Made by a program: the position numbers and the translations under genes. A DNA stretch of 64,000 nt from Geomobilibacter sp964432205 (lineage in GTDB: Bacteria; Desulfobacterota; Desulfuromonadia; Geobacterales; DSM-12255): assembly GCA_964432205.1 (NCBI GenBank), contig CAYSMK010000008.1, positions 1 to 64,000 on the forward strand, written 5' to 3'. Below, in pieces: positions 23,764 through 32,930 of the stretch. Within the stretch, counting starts at the first letter, position 1; every line of letters starts with the position of its first letter. The notes under the pieces are model-generated. The model made no database searches. It worked only from the letters and a program-made list of their open reading frames with translations, and had not been told where the DNA came from.

Positions 23764-25617
23764 TTAATCGTTCCACCCCTCGTTGGCAGTCGCACCGGCG
23801 GCCTGCTCCCAGTGCTCGGGAGAACGCCAGAGGCTGGAGGTGATAAGCTCGCGCATGTGCAGGAACTCCTTGGGAAGACGGTCGAAGAGCTTGACGAAGA
23901 GCTCCTCGTGGGCGACCAGTTCGTTCTGCCAGACGTCGCGGTCGACCGACATCAGGTCGTTGAACTTCTCACGTGGCATGTCGAGGCCGTCCCAGTCCAT
24001 GTCCTCGTAGCGCGGCATCCAGCCCAGCGGCGATTCGACCGCAGCAGCCTTGCCCTGGACGCGCTCGACGATCCACTTGAGGACGCGCATGTTGTCGCCG
24101 TAGCCGGGCCAGATGAACTTGCCGTTCGCATCCTTGCGGAACCAGTTGACGCTGAAGATCCGGGGCGGCTTGGGGACGGTGCGGCCGAACTGCAGCCAGT
24201 GGCCGAAGTAGTCGGCCATGTGGTAACCGCAGAACGGAAGCATGGCGAACGGGTCGCGGCGCACGTTGCCGGTGGCGCCGACTGCGGCGGCGGTGGTCTC
24301 CGAGCCGAGGGTGGAGGCAAGGTAGACGCCGAAGTTCCAGTTGAACGCCTGATAGACCAGCGGCACGGTATCCTTGCGGCGGCCGCCGAAGATGAAGGCG
24401 CTCATCGGCACCCCTTTGGGGTTTTCCCAGTCAGGGTCGACACAGGGGCACTGGGAGGCCGGCGCGGTAAAGCGGGAGTTGGGGTGGGCAGCCGGGCGGC
24501 CGCAGTCCGGGGTCCAGGCGTTACCCTGCCAGTCGGTCAGCTTGGCCGGCGGCTCGTCGGTCATCCCCTCCCACCAGACGTCACCGTCCTCGGTCAGGGC
24601 CACGTTGGTGAAGATGGTGTTGGCGGCGCAGGAAGCCATGGCGTTGGGGTTGGTCTTGGTGTTGGTGCCGGGGGCCACGCCGAAGTAGCCGTACTCCGGG
24701 TTGATGGCGTAGACCTGCCCGTCCGGTCCGGGCTTGATCCAGGCGATGTCGTCGCCGAGGGTGGTCACCTTCCACCCCTTGTCCTGCAGCGGCTGGGGCG
24801 GAATCAGCATGGCGAAGTTGGTCTTGCCGCAGGCGCTCGGGAAGGCGGCACCGACGTAAGTCTTCTCGCCGGTCGGCGACTGGACGCCGAGGATCAACAT
24901 GTGCTCGGCCAGCCACCCTTCATCCTTACCCTGCTTGGAAGCGATGCGCAGCGCCAGGCACTTCTTGCCGAGCAGGGCGTTGCCGCCGTAGCCCGAGCCG
25001 AACGACCAGATGGCGCGCTCCTCGGGGAAGTGGACGATGTACTTCTCCTTGTTGCATGGCCAGGAAACGTCCTTCTGCCCCGGCTCCAGAGGTGCGCCGA
25101 CCGAATGGAGGCACGGCACGAATTCGCCGTTGCCGAGCACATCGATGACCTGTTTCCCCATGCGGGTCATGATCTTCATATTGACCGCAACATAGGGGGA
25201 GTCTGAGATCTCGACCCCGATCTTGGCGATCGGCGAACCCAAGGGGCCCATGCTGAAGGGGATCACGTACATGGTGCGCCCCTTCATGCACCCCTTGAAG
25301 AGACCGTTCAGCTTCTCCTTCATCTCTTTGGGATGCATCCAGTTGTTGGTCGGGCCGGCATCCTGCTTGGAGAGGCTACAGATGAAGGTGCGGTCCTCGA
25401 CACGGGCAACGTCGATCGGATCGGACCAGGCGAGATAGCTGTTGGGGCGCTTGTCGTTGTTCAGTTTGCGGAACGTGCCGCTTTGCACCAGCTGGCTGCA
25501 CAGGCTGTCATACTCCTCCTGCGAACCGTCGCACCAGTGAATATTGTCAGGCGTGCACAACGCCGCTACTTCATCCACCCACTTGCGCAGTTGCGCGCTC
25601 TTCACCTCGTAGCCCAT
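23764..25617 (-). CDS. pckG: Phosphoenolpyruvate carboxykinase (GTP)
   Basis: 617 residues from ATG 25617 with gaggagg upstream. Length and motifs are of the GTP-dependent type: FPSACGKTNFAM (P-loop with the hyper-reactive Cys), TLGDDIAWI (metal site), PGTNTKTNPNAM, and the guanine-pocket block VNWFRKDANGKFIWPGYGDN. The enzyme interconverts oxaloacetate and PEP in gluconeogenesis, important for growth on acetate. Transcribed alone on the minus strand. Confidence 0.96.
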   Translation of the reverse strand: MGYEVKSAQLRKWVDEVAALCTPDNIHWCDGSQEEYDSLCSQLVQSGTFRKLNNDKRPNSYLAWSDPIDVARVEDRTFICSLSKQDAGPTNNWMHPKEMKEKLNGLFKGCMKGRTMYVIPFSMGPLGSPIAKIGVEISDSPYVAVNMKIMTRMGKQVIDVLGNGEFVPCLHSVGAPLEPGQKDVSWPCNKEKYIVHFPEERAIWSFGSGYGGNALLGKKCLALRIASKQGKDEGWLAEHMLILGVQSPTGEKTYVGAAFPSACGKTNFAMLIPPQPLQDKGWKVTTLGDDIAWIKPGPDGQVYAINPEYGYFGVAPGTNTKTNPNAMASCAANTIFTNVALTEDGDVWWEGMTDEPPAKLTDWQGNAWTPDCGRPAAHPNSRFTAPASQCPCVDPDWENPKGVPMSAFIFGGRRKDTVPLVYQAFNWNFGVYLASTLGSETTAAAVGATGNVRRDPFAMLPFCGYHMADYFGHWLQFGRTVPKPPRIFSVNWFRKDANGKFIWPGYGDNMRVLKWIVERVQGKAAAVESPLGWMPRYEDMDWDGLDMPREKFNDLMSVDRDVWQNELVAHEELFVKLFDRLPKEFLHMRELITSSLWRSPEHWEQAAGATANEGWND

Positions 25618-25772
25618 GCCAACTTCCTCCTCATGTGTATTGATTTTTCCACCTTGATTCGCAGAACTCAAAGGCCGGAAATTCCATTCAGCAGCATTCC
25701 GTGCAGCACAGATTTCGAAGAATTAACCAGAAAACACCTTTAAAGCAAGTAAAATTTTGTAGTTAAATTAAA

Positions 25773-25787
25773 TTTCGTAAAACGAAA
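25773..25787. promoter_or_regulatory. Palindrome TTTCGT-N3-ACGAAA, possible operator
   Basis: A perfect 6+3+6 inverted repeat in the AT-rich gap between the divergent pckG and ferredoxin genes. It could bind a dimeric repressor for either gene. No regulator family is identified; chance occurrence in AT-rich DNA is possible. Confidence 0.3.
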
Positions 25788-25874
25788 CAGTAGCGGACAG
25801 AACATGATTTGACATGACCAGGGAGAATGCTACCATGAAGCTCACAAAACCAAACTACCGGAGGGTGTTATCAC

Positions 25875-26063
25875 ATGGCAAGAATCCCTGTCGTCGACCA
25901 GGAGGCATGCATCAGCTGCGGACTCTGCGTCTCCACCTGCCCCGGCGTATTCCGCTTCAACGCCGACGGCAAGTCGGAGTGCTACGATCCCGGCGGAGCT
26001 TCGCAATCGGACATCCAGGGCGCCATAGACGGCTGTCCGGTGCAGGCGATTTCCTGGCAGTAG
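25875..26063 (+). CDS. Ferredoxin, single [4Fe-4S]
   Basis: 62 residues, starting after ggaggg. It has one cluster motif, CISCGLCVSTCP, with the fourth ligand in DGCPVQAISW near the C-terminus, as in small monocluster ferredoxins of the Desulfovibrio/Geobacter type. It carries low-potential electrons in the cytosol; partner unknown. Monocistronic, followed by a strong terminator. Confidence 0.92.
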   Translation: MARIPVVDQEACISCGLCVSTCPGVFRFNADGKSECYDPGGASQSDIQGAIDGCPVQAISWQ

Positions 26064-26093
26064 GACACGAGCCCTGCCGGGCGCGCGAACAAG

Positions 26094-26125
26094 AAAGGGC
26101 CAGCACGTTACCGTGCTGGCCCTTT
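26094..26125. terminator. Rho-independent terminator
   Basis: AAAGGGCCAGCACG pairs with CGTGCTGGCCCTTT across a 4-base loop, with T/A tracts on both sides. It serves the ferredoxin gene and, on the other strand, the zinc ribbon/aminotransferase genes. Confidence 0.85.
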
Positions 26126-26129
26126 TCAG

Positions 26130-26306
26130 TCATTTCTTCGTCGCCGGCTTGATGATATCCACTTCCGTCTGGTCACCGCCGGACTTGACGCGCCAGACCA
26201 GACCGCAGACTCCGCACTCCTTCACCGGGAACTCATCAGATGAGAACCCTCCCGAGTGCGTATCTATCTCCACAGAAGTTCTTTCACCGCAGTTGGGGCA
26301 CTTCAT
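26130..26306 (-). CDS. Small zinc-ribbon protein
   Basis: 58 residues from ATG 26306, preceded by gaggagg. Two CxxC pairs (KCPNCGERT and ECGVCGLVW) form a zinc ribbon; the tail (SGGDQTEVDIIKPATKK) is polar. There is no other domain. Proteins like this are common and functionally undefined; it may bind nucleic acid or protein. It lies 25 bases downstream of the aminotransferase stop, so likely in one transcript. Confidence 0.75.
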   Translation of the reverse strand: MKCPNCGERTSVEIDTHSGGFSSDEFPVKECGVCGLVWRVKSGGDQTEVDIIKPATKK

Positions 26307-26331
26307 ACCGACCTCCTCGTACCGTTACCAG

Positions 26332-27411
26332 TTATACATTCGCCAGCAGTTCTTCGATCTGTCCGGTAAACTCCCTGAGATCATCCAGTGTCATGTCGCC
26401 CATATGGGCAATCCGAAACGTCTTGCCTTTAATTTTACCGTAACCGTCGTCGAATGCATACCCTCGTTCCGCCAGCCGGCTTTTCAGCAAGCCCAGGTCG
26501 ACATTGCGCGTATTGGTCGCGCAGGTAAGGGTCACGGAACGGGCATGGGGAGGAGGAAAGAGGTCAAACCCCTGGGCCTGTACCCACTCCCGAACATAGG
26601 TCGCCATCTCCTGGTGCCGCGCCCAGCGCTGCTCCAGCCCCTCGGCAAAGATCCGCTCCAGCTGCCGGTCCATGGCATAGATCAGGGAGATGCACGGGGT
26701 GGACGGTGTATTGTCCTTCTCGTCACTGGCCGCGAACTCCAGGAAGTCGAAGTAGTAGCCGCGTCCCTCCACTCCTTTTGCCCTGGCAAGGGCCTTCTCC
26801 GAAGCGGTGAAAACCGCCAGCCCCGGTGGCAGGGCGAAAGCCTTCTGCACCCCGAAGATACAGCAGTCGATCCCCAGCTCATCCAGGGGGATCTTCATGG
26901 CACTCATGGAAGAGACCGTATCGATGATCGACACGACGTCAGGATACTTCCTGAGCACCTCGGCAATCTCCGGCAGAGGAGACATGACGCCGGTGGAGGT
27001 TTCGTTGTGGATCAGGGTAATGGCATCGTACCGGCCGGTTGCCAGCGCCTGGTCGACCAGTTCCGGGGTAATGGGCTGCCCCCACTCCGCTTTGTAGGCA
27101 TCTGCCTCGATACCGCAGCGGCGGGTTACGTCATGCCATTTGTCGGAAAAAGCACCGTTGCAGAAATTGGCGCAGCGCTTTGCCACCAGGTTGCGGACCG
27201 CCCCTTCCATGACACCAAAGGCGCTGGAGGTGGCAAGGAACACCCGGCCATCGGTAAAAAGGAGCTTTTTCAGATTCTGCTTCACACGCCCGTGCAGCAC
27301 GGCGTATTCCTTCATGCGATGCCCCACCATCGGGGTAGCCATGGCCTGGAGGATATCCGGGTGAACCTCGATCGGTCCGGGAATGAACAGTTTCTTGTGA
27401 GGGGTTGTCAT
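26332..27411 (-). CDS. Class V aminotransferase (serine/alanine-glyoxylate type)
   Basis: 359 residues. The N-terminus FIPGPIEVHPDILQAMATP is the family signature for small alanine-glyoxylate/serine-pyruvate transaminases. PLP lysine lies in GVQKAFALPPGL; the aspartate that grips the PLP ring is in SIIDTVSSMSAM. Possible reactions include serine to hydroxypyruvate or alanine:glyoxylate exchange; substrate cannot be told from sequence. It is convergent with the ferredoxin gene and divergent from cbcL. Confidence 0.88.
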   Translation of the reverse strand: MTTPHKKLFIPGPIEVHPDILQAMATPMVGHRMKEYAVLHGRVKQNLKKLLFTDGRVFLATSSAFGVMEGAVRNLVAKRCANFCNGAFSDKWHDVTRRCGIEADAYKAEWGQPITPELVDQALATGRYDAITLIHNETSTGVMSPLPEIAEVLRKYPDVVSIIDTVSSMSAMKIPLDELGIDCCIFGVQKAFALPPGLAVFTASEKALARAKGVEGRGYYFDFLEFAASDEKDNTPSTPCISLIYAMDRQLERIFAEGLEQRWARHQEMATYVREWVQAQGFDLFPPPHARSVTLTCATNTRNVDLGLLKSRLAERGYAFDDGYGKIKGKTFRIAHMGDMTLDDLREFTGQIEELLANV

Positions 27412-27689
27412 GTTGTGAGAAAACCTCGCGAATTGTCTATGTCGCAGTACCTACCGGACCCTAGCAGAAGCCCGGTTCCTTGTCAAGACGCGCCCCCCCT
27501 CCGCCCGCACAAATAGAGGGAAATGCCCTGCCTGCCAAATCTCGACAAACTGCATACTGCATACTCGTTTTTGATTGCTTTTTTACAAGCGCTCTTTTAA
27601 TATGCCGAACCATTAATCTAAATCAATGTATGTATCCATATAAATAATCGTTTATTCTATTTTCATCCCAAGTTGAATGGAGGAAATAC

Positions 27690-29546
27690 ATGTTTCGCTG
27701 GCGTATGATTGTGCTCCTGCTCCCAGTCCTGCTTCTGACCGCCACCCTGCCTGCCTTTGCCGAACAGGGCATGGCCATCGACCCGGCAACCTGCCTTGGC
27801 TGCCACAGCAACAAAATCTCCATTGCCGGCTTTGCCGCATCGGTGCACGGAAAAAATGCCTGCACCAGCTGTCACGTGGACATCACCGATCTCCCCAAGC
27901 ATATGCGGGGAGAAATCAAGGTGCATAAGGTAGCGTGTGAACGGTGTCACAAGAAAGAAAACGCCGAACATTACAACAGCATCCACGTCCAGAAGGATGT
28001 CCATTGCGCCAACTGCCACACCGACATCCATACCCATACCCCCTGGAAAAAGGACAAGCGCAAGGTAGTGGCGAAATGCATCCAGTGCCACGACAAGGAG
28101 GCCGTCTACCGGGGATCCGTCCACGGCAAGGCAGTGACCGCCGGCAACCAGGATTCGGCCGCCTGCAACGACTGCCACAACCTGCACGATATCAGGCCCC
28201 TGGGCGCGAAAGGCTCCCACACCGAGCGCGAATTCCATACCAAGGTCTGCATGAAGTGCCATGCCGACGAAAAGATGATGAAACGGAACAACGTGCCGAC
28301 CGTTGCCGTTGCCTCCTATCTTGACAGTTACCACGGCAAGAACTACCGTCTCGGCTTCCCCGAAAAGGTCGCCGGTTGCGCCGACTGCCACACCGGTCAC
28401 CAGGTGCTGCCGAAGAACGACCCGAAATCGACCATCAATCCCCAGAACCTCGTGAAGATGTGCCAGGATTGCCATCCCAGAGCCACGCCGCTCTTTGCCA
28501 AGTTCTACGCCCACGGCGAGCATGACCGGGAACAATATCCGATACTCTTCTATACCTTCGTCAGCATGACCGGTCTCCTGGTCGGGACCTTCGCCGTCTT
28601 CTGGGTCCACACCCTCCTCTGGATGTTCCGCGGCTTCGTGGAAAACCGGGAAAAGGCCGCGGCCCTGCAGAGCGGTCATGTTCACCAGGAGATCAGTGAA
28701 CCGCACAAGCAGTACCGCCGTTTCAACCGGATTCATATCTTCATGCACATCCTGGTCATCACCAGCTTCCTCGGCCTCTCCCTCACCGGTCTGCCGCTGA
28801 AGTTCAGCGATCAGGCGTGGGCCAAGTACATGATGGGGCTGTACGGCGGTTCGCCCAATGCCGGCCTGATCCACCGCTACTGTGCAGGCATCACCTTCGT
28901 CTACTTCGGCATGGCGCTGGTGATGAGCATCAACTTCCTCCTCTTCAGCACCAAGGTGAAGGGGAACTTCTTCCAGCGGCTCTTCGGCCCCGACTCGCTC
29001 TGCCCCAACCTGCGGGACATCCAGGACGTGACCAACATGGTCAAATGGTTCTTCTTCCGGGGACCGAAACCGACCTTTGAACGCTGGACCTACTGGGAGA
29101 AATTCGACTTCATCGCCGTCTTCTGGGGTATGTTTGCCATCGGCGGCTCGGGCCTCATGCTCTGGTTCCCCGAGCTCTTCGGTACCTTCCTGCCCGGCTG
29201 GATGTTCAACGTGGCTACCATTATCCACTCGGACGAGGCGTTGCTGGCTACCGGCTTCATCTTCACGGTCCACTTCTTCAACACCCACGGCCGGCCTGAG
29301 AAGTTCCCCATGGACTTTGTCATCTTCAACGGCCAGATCGCCAAGGAGGAGATGGTCGAGGAGCGCGGCGATCAGTGGAAGCGCTACGAAGCCGAAGGAA
29401 TCACCGAGCAGTTTGCCAGCAAGCATAACAGCGGCATCATCTATGACTTCCTGGTGAAAGGCTTCGGCTTCACCGCGCTCTTCATCGGGATCGGCCTCGT
29501 GGTCCTGATGCTGATCGCCTTCCTGGGAGGTGGCGGCGGTCACTGA
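27690..29546 (+). CDS. cbcL: Inner-membrane multiheme cytochrome bc fusion, CbcL-like
   Basis: 618 residues: a signal peptide (ending PAFAEQG), then a periplasmic domain with nine CXXCH motifs (CLGCH, CTSCH, CERCH, CANCH, CIQCH, CNDCH, CMKCH, CADCH, CQDCH) up to about residue 266, then a b-type membrane domain of the NiFe-hydrogenase cytochrome b/formate dehydrogenase gamma kind (FNRIHIFMHILVITSFLG, NAGLIHRYCAGITF, VATIIHSDEALLATGF). Nine c hemes plus a diheme b domain match CbcL of G. sulfurreducens, a menaquinol oxidase needed for low-potential extracellular acceptors. Monocistronic with its own terminator. Confidence 0.9.
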   Translation: MFRWRMIVLLLPVLLLTATLPAFAEQGMAIDPATCLGCHSNKISIAGFAASVHGKNACTSCHVDITDLPKHMRGEIKVHKVACERCHKKENAEHYNSIHVQKDVHCANCHTDIHTHTPWKKDKRKVVAKCIQCHDKEAVYRGSVHGKAVTAGNQDSAACNDCHNLHDIRPLGAKGSHTEREFHTKVCMKCHADEKMMKRNNVPTVAVASYLDSYHGKNYRLGFPEKVAGCADCHTGHQVLPKNDPKSTINPQNLVKMCQDCHPRATPLFAKFYAHGEHDREQYPILFYTFVSMTGLLVGTFAVFWVHTLLWMFRGFVENREKAAALQSGHVHQEISEPHKQYRRFNRIHIFMHILVITSFLGLSLTGLPLKFSDQAWAKYMMGLYGGSPNAGLIHRYCAGITFVYFGMALVMSINFLLFSTKVKGNFFQRLFGPDSLCPNLRDIQDVTNMVKWFFFRGPKPTFERWTYWEKFDFIAVFWGMFAIGGSGLMLWFPELFGTFLPGWMFNVATIIHSDEALLATGFIFTVHFFNTHGRPEKFPMDFVIFNGQIAKEEMVEERGDQWKRYEAEGITEQFASKHNSGIIYDFLVKGFGFTALFIGIGLVVLMLIAFLGGGGGH

Positions 29547-29570
29547 CCTCCTCTCCGCTCCCAACTGCAC

Positions 29571-29602
29571 GAAAAAGGGCTGCCGCTTGGCAGCCCTTTT
29601 TC
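29571..29602 (+). terminator. Rho-independent terminator of cbcL
   Basis: GAAAAAGGGCTGCC and GGCAGCCCTTTTTC pair perfectly across GCTT, with the T run inside the descending arm. It isolates cbcL from the next gene. Confidence 0.9.
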
Positions 29603-29679
29603 GTTCTCATCCGGCAGACCAGCACTCACTTCAAATAAAACTGTTCTAAACTCAATGGGCTGCATTATTTATAATTTAT

Positions 29680-29707
29680 TTGACCGGGTATCAATTATTG
29701 CTATGAT
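29680..29707 (+). promoter_or_regulatory. Sigma-70 promoter
   Basis: TTGACC, a 16-base spacer and TATGAT in AT-rich DNA, giving a start near 29714 and a leader of about 54 bases before the membrane protein gene. Confidence 0.6.
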
Positions 29708-29767
29708 AATAAAAATACGTTCTACTGATCATTCACGGTAGTCTTACGACATATGTGGAGGAAATGC

Positions 29768-31588
29768 ATGGGTGGCGACGACATGACCCTGGAGCAACGG
29801 ATCAACCTGCTGAGCGGACAGCTTGAAGCCATGAATCAGCGGCTCGCAACACTGGAGAGCCATGCAGGCCTCGCCCACAATGATGCCCCCGCCACATTGC
29901 CGCCCCCTGTGACGAAAGTTGCCGACCCATACACACTCGGCGAACCGGAAGACATCTCCGAAGAGGTTATCGGCTGGGCCGGTAAAACCTCTCTTTTCCC
30001 ACGACTGGCAACCCTCTGCTTCCTGCTGGTAATTGCCCTCATCCTCCGCACCATAACCGACAGCGGCATGATCAACACGCTGCTCGGCTCGGTCCTGGGC
30101 ATGGGCTACGCGGCCGCCCTGATCGCAACGGGATGGTATCAATATCGTCGCGGCAGTCCCCTGGCACCGGTATTCGCGGCCTGCGGAGCCCTCCTGCTCT
30201 CGATAATCGTCGTCGAGACCCACACCCGCTTCAAGGCGTTGCCGCTCGTACCGGCCTATTTCACCCTGATGGCCACCGGAACGGTCATGGCAGTCCTCAG
30301 CCGGCAGTTCAGCGTCTTTCTCCCGGTGTCGGTAGGCACCCTGGGCATGTGCCTGGCCGGCGCTGCCATCGATTATCCGGACCCGTTCTTCCCCTACCTT
30401 TCCATGATCCTGCTGACCGCCAACCTGCTGGGCTACTACGCAGCCACCCTGAAGCGGTGTTCCTGGCTTCGCTGGATCGTTCTCATCGTTACCCTGGTCA
30501 TGCTTCAGCTGTGGGGAATGCGACTGGGAATAGCCTATTCTCGCCATCTTCCCACGTCCGCCGCCCTGGCCGCCAACTGGTTCTTCCCGGTCCTCGCCGC
30601 TTTCTCCGTCGCCTACCTTGGCATCGCCTTGATGGGGATCGTGAGAAGCGGCAGCGAAAAGGTATCCCGCTTCGACTACACCCTGCCGACGGTAAACGTT
30701 GCCTGGTTCTACCTTATGGCAAAGATGGTGGTATCGGCTAGCGGCGGCAATCTCCGCTACCTCAGCTTCACGGCTCTCGCCTTTGCCCTGCTCCACGTGG
30801 GCGCGGGCTTCTGGCTGGCAGGGCGTCGCGTAGCAGGGGCGCCCGGCACCAACTCCCTGCTCTTCGCGGGGAGCGTTTTACTGGCATGTTCGCTACCCGA
30901 TGCCTGCGGCAGCCTCCTGATCGCCACCCCCCTGCTGGCAACCGTAGCCTTTGCGCTGGCCATCCTCTCCCGCCAGTGGGAAAGCGGCGGTATCCGCCTC
31001 ACCTCATACCTGCTGCAGGGATACAATGCCGTTGCCCTCGCCCTCTTTCTTGCGGCAAGCGACCCCAAGTCCGCCCCCCTTGCCGCTCCGGCCGTAGCCG
31101 CAATCCTCTCGGCAATCGGCCTTGCACACTACCGCTGGTGCCGGCTGCAGCCGCCACCTGCCCGCTCAGTCATCTTCAGCAGCTACGATCGTCATGACCT
31201 CGGCGCCGTCACCCTTTTCCTCGGGACCCTGGCCAGCGCCTTCTACGCTTTGCGCCACATTGTCCACCAGATCCTTCCCACCCTGACCACCGATCTGGTC
31301 AACGCCTACCGCTGCAGCCAGTCACTGATCATAAACATCGCGGCCATCGCCCTCGCCCTGTACGCCTTCCGCACGCACAACAGGGAGATCCGCAACGTGG
31401 CCATCCTGGTAACCGTTATCGGAGCAGGCAAGGTCTTCCTCTACGACCTGCTCGGCACCAAGGGGGTGCCGCTGGTCCTGAGCGTCTTCTCCTTCGGCCT
31501 GGCAGCTGCGCTGCTGTCCATCGTCCTCGGCCGCTGGCAGGGAAGGGATACCACGACATCAAAGGACGCTCCCCAGCAGCAGTCATGA
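29768..31588 (+). CDS. Large polytopic membrane protein, DUF2339-like
   Basis: 606 residues from ATG 29768, chosen because gtggagg lies 6 bases upstream; ATG 29753 is too close to it. A short coiled coil (EQRINLLSGQLEAMNQRL) is followed by about 14-16 hydrophobic helices and almost no soluble domain. The end block VTVIGAGKVFLYDLLGTKG is typical of DUF2339-type proteins, whose role is unknown. It sits alone between terminators, with cbcL before and cbcU converging. Any link to respiration is positional only. Confidence 0.7.
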   Translation: MGGDDMTLEQRINLLSGQLEAMNQRLATLESHAGLAHNDAPATLPPPVTKVADPYTLGEPEDISEEVIGWAGKTSLFPRLATLCFLLVIALILRTITDSGMINTLLGSVLGMGYAAALIATGWYQYRRGSPLAPVFAACGALLLSIIVVETHTRFKALPLVPAYFTLMATGTVMAVLSRQFSVFLPVSVGTLGMCLAGAAIDYPDPFFPYLSMILLTANLLGYYAATLKRCSWLRWIVLIVTLVMLQLWGMRLGIAYSRHLPTSAALAANWFFPVLAAFSVAYLGIALMGIVRSGSEKVSRFDYTLPTVNVAWFYLMAKMVVSASGGNLRYLSFTALAFALLHVGAGFWLAGRRVAGAPGTNSLLFAGSVLLACSLPDACGSLLIATPLLATVAFALAILSRQWESGGIRLTSYLLQGYNAVALALFLAASDPKSAPLAAPAVAAILSAIGLAHYRWCRLQPPPARSVIFSSYDRHDLGAVTLFLGTLASAFYALRHIVHQILPTLTTDLVNAYRCSQSLIINIAAIALALYAFRTHNREIRNVAILVTVIGAGKVFLYDLLGTKGVPLVLSVFSFGLAAALLSIVLGRWQGRDTTTSKDAPQQQS

Positions 31589-31607
31589 TCTAGAACCGAC
31601 TGCCACA

Positions 31608-31647
31608 AACGGAAGAGGGACGCCAACGTGGCGCCCCTCTTCCGTTT
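31608..31647. terminator. Bidirectional terminator
   Basis: AAACGGAAGAGGG-ACGCC pairs with GGCGC-CCCTCTTCCGTTT across a short loop, between the convergent DUF2339-like gene and cbcU. Confidence 0.85.
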
Positions 31648-31668
31648 GAGCTGTATGTTCCCTTTCTG

Positions 31669-32928
31669 TCAGTGGGAGTGGGAATCCTTCACCCCGAACA
31701 CCGGCAGAACCTTGTTGATGATGTAGAACAGCACGAATGGCGTCACAATGACCGTCAGCGCTCCGAAGAGCCCTTCCCTGAACAGCTCCCACGATTGCGG
31801 CCAAATGGGAAGCTTGTACTCCATGAACCCGGCAAACGACGAGGAGAACGCCTGCCCGCCGATGACGACATTCCAGCGCATCATGAAGACCCCCAGCATC
31901 ACCAGCACGGTGCCCAAAACCGCCCGCTTGATGGTAAGACGGGGCGAGAGAAAAAGAATGAAGGGGATCAGGTTGCCGCACGTATACTGAAGAATGAAGA
32001 TCTTCGTAAAGTCCTTCTGGTAGATGACCTCACGCAGGATGTCCCATGACTTTACGGCCGTATAGCCGCGGAAGATCAGGTCCAACAGTTCGAGGGTGAT
32101 GGCCAGGACCAGGAACATGACCAGATACTTGACCGTGATCGTCACCACATGCAGTTCGGCACTCTTCAGCTCCTCCACCGTTGGCAGCCACGGCTTGCTC
32201 TTGCGCCTCATGTTGTAGATGAATTTCCGGATTTCCATGGTGACGATGTAAGTGATGATACAGAGCGCAATGCCGGAAACGACCGCGGAACAGATGAAAA
32301 TGACCGGCATCAGCGGGGTCATCCAGAGGGCATTGGCCTTGACCGACCCGAAGATGAAGCCGGCATAGCCATGGAGAAAGCAGGCCACCGGAATTCCGAT
32401 CCCGGCAAGGATGCTGACGGCACGCTCGTCCTTGTGCAGGGCCGCCTCGCTGATATCCATTGCGCCGAGGGTAAGCACCGAATAGAGCAGCAGATAAAAC
32501 GATTCCACCATGCTCCGCTGCTGTTTTTGTCGCAGCTCCAGGACCCTTTCCACCATGAACTGGCGATAGACGAACCAGATCTCCGAGGCAACGATCATCC
32601 CGTAGGTAGTAAACACAATACCGAATGCGGCAATGGCCGAGGAAAAATGGGGGGTCATCATGACATAGATCCCCCGCTGTGGCTGCATCAGGTGCATCAT
32701 AAGCGGCATCATGGCCGTCGGCAGCAGGGCAAAGGAAAATACCAGAGAAAAACGGGCAATATCCTTCAACTGCTTCACCCCGAAGACATGATACAGGGAC
32801 GAAAGAACGAAGGCCCCGGCCACGAGACCAGTCATGAACGGATACATGACGATCTGGATGGTCCAGTAGATATACTCGTTGGGATAGACGAACAGCTCCT
32901 TTATGGTCCAGGCTTCTCCATGCACCAT
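31669..32928 (-). CDS. cbcU: NrfD-type integral membrane quinol oxidase subunit, CbcU-like
   Basis: 419 residues with about 9-10 membrane helices, NrfD/PsrC family style: YWTIQIVMYPFMTGLVAGAF near the start, then LMQPQRGIYVMMTPHFSSA and GYAGFIFGSVKANALWMTPLM. It would bind menaquinol and pass electrons to the Fe-S subunit encoded 2 bases upstream. With CbcT and CbcS it matches the Cbc4 complex of G. sulfurreducens, linked to very low-potential respiration. Last gene of the operon. Confidence 0.85.
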   Translation of the reverse strand: MVHGEAWTIKELFVYPNEYIYWTIQIVMYPFMTGLVAGAFVLSSLYHVFGVKQLKDIARFSLVFSFALLPTAMMPLMMHLMQPQRGIYVMMTPHFSSAIAAFGIVFTTYGMIVASEIWFVYRQFMVERVLELRQKQQRSMVESFYLLLYSVLTLGAMDISEAALHKDERAVSILAGIGIPVACFLHGYAGFIFGSVKANALWMTPLMPVIFICSAVVSGIALCIITYIVTMEIRKFIYNMRRKSKPWLPTVEELKSAELHVVTITVKYLVMFLVLAITLELLDLIFRGYTAVKSWDILREVIYQKDFTKIFILQYTCGNLIPFILFLSPRLTIKRAVLGTVLVMLGVFMMRWNVVIGGQAFSSSFAGFMEYKLPIWPQSWELFREGLFGALTVIVTPFVLFYIINKVLPVFGVKDSHSH

Positions 32929-32930
32929 GA

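Noticed and set aside
22448..25206. Long plus-strand frames opposite the hydrogenase and pckG genes
   Set aside because: GC-rich antisense shadows; the minus-strand proteins are complete, well-known enzymes.
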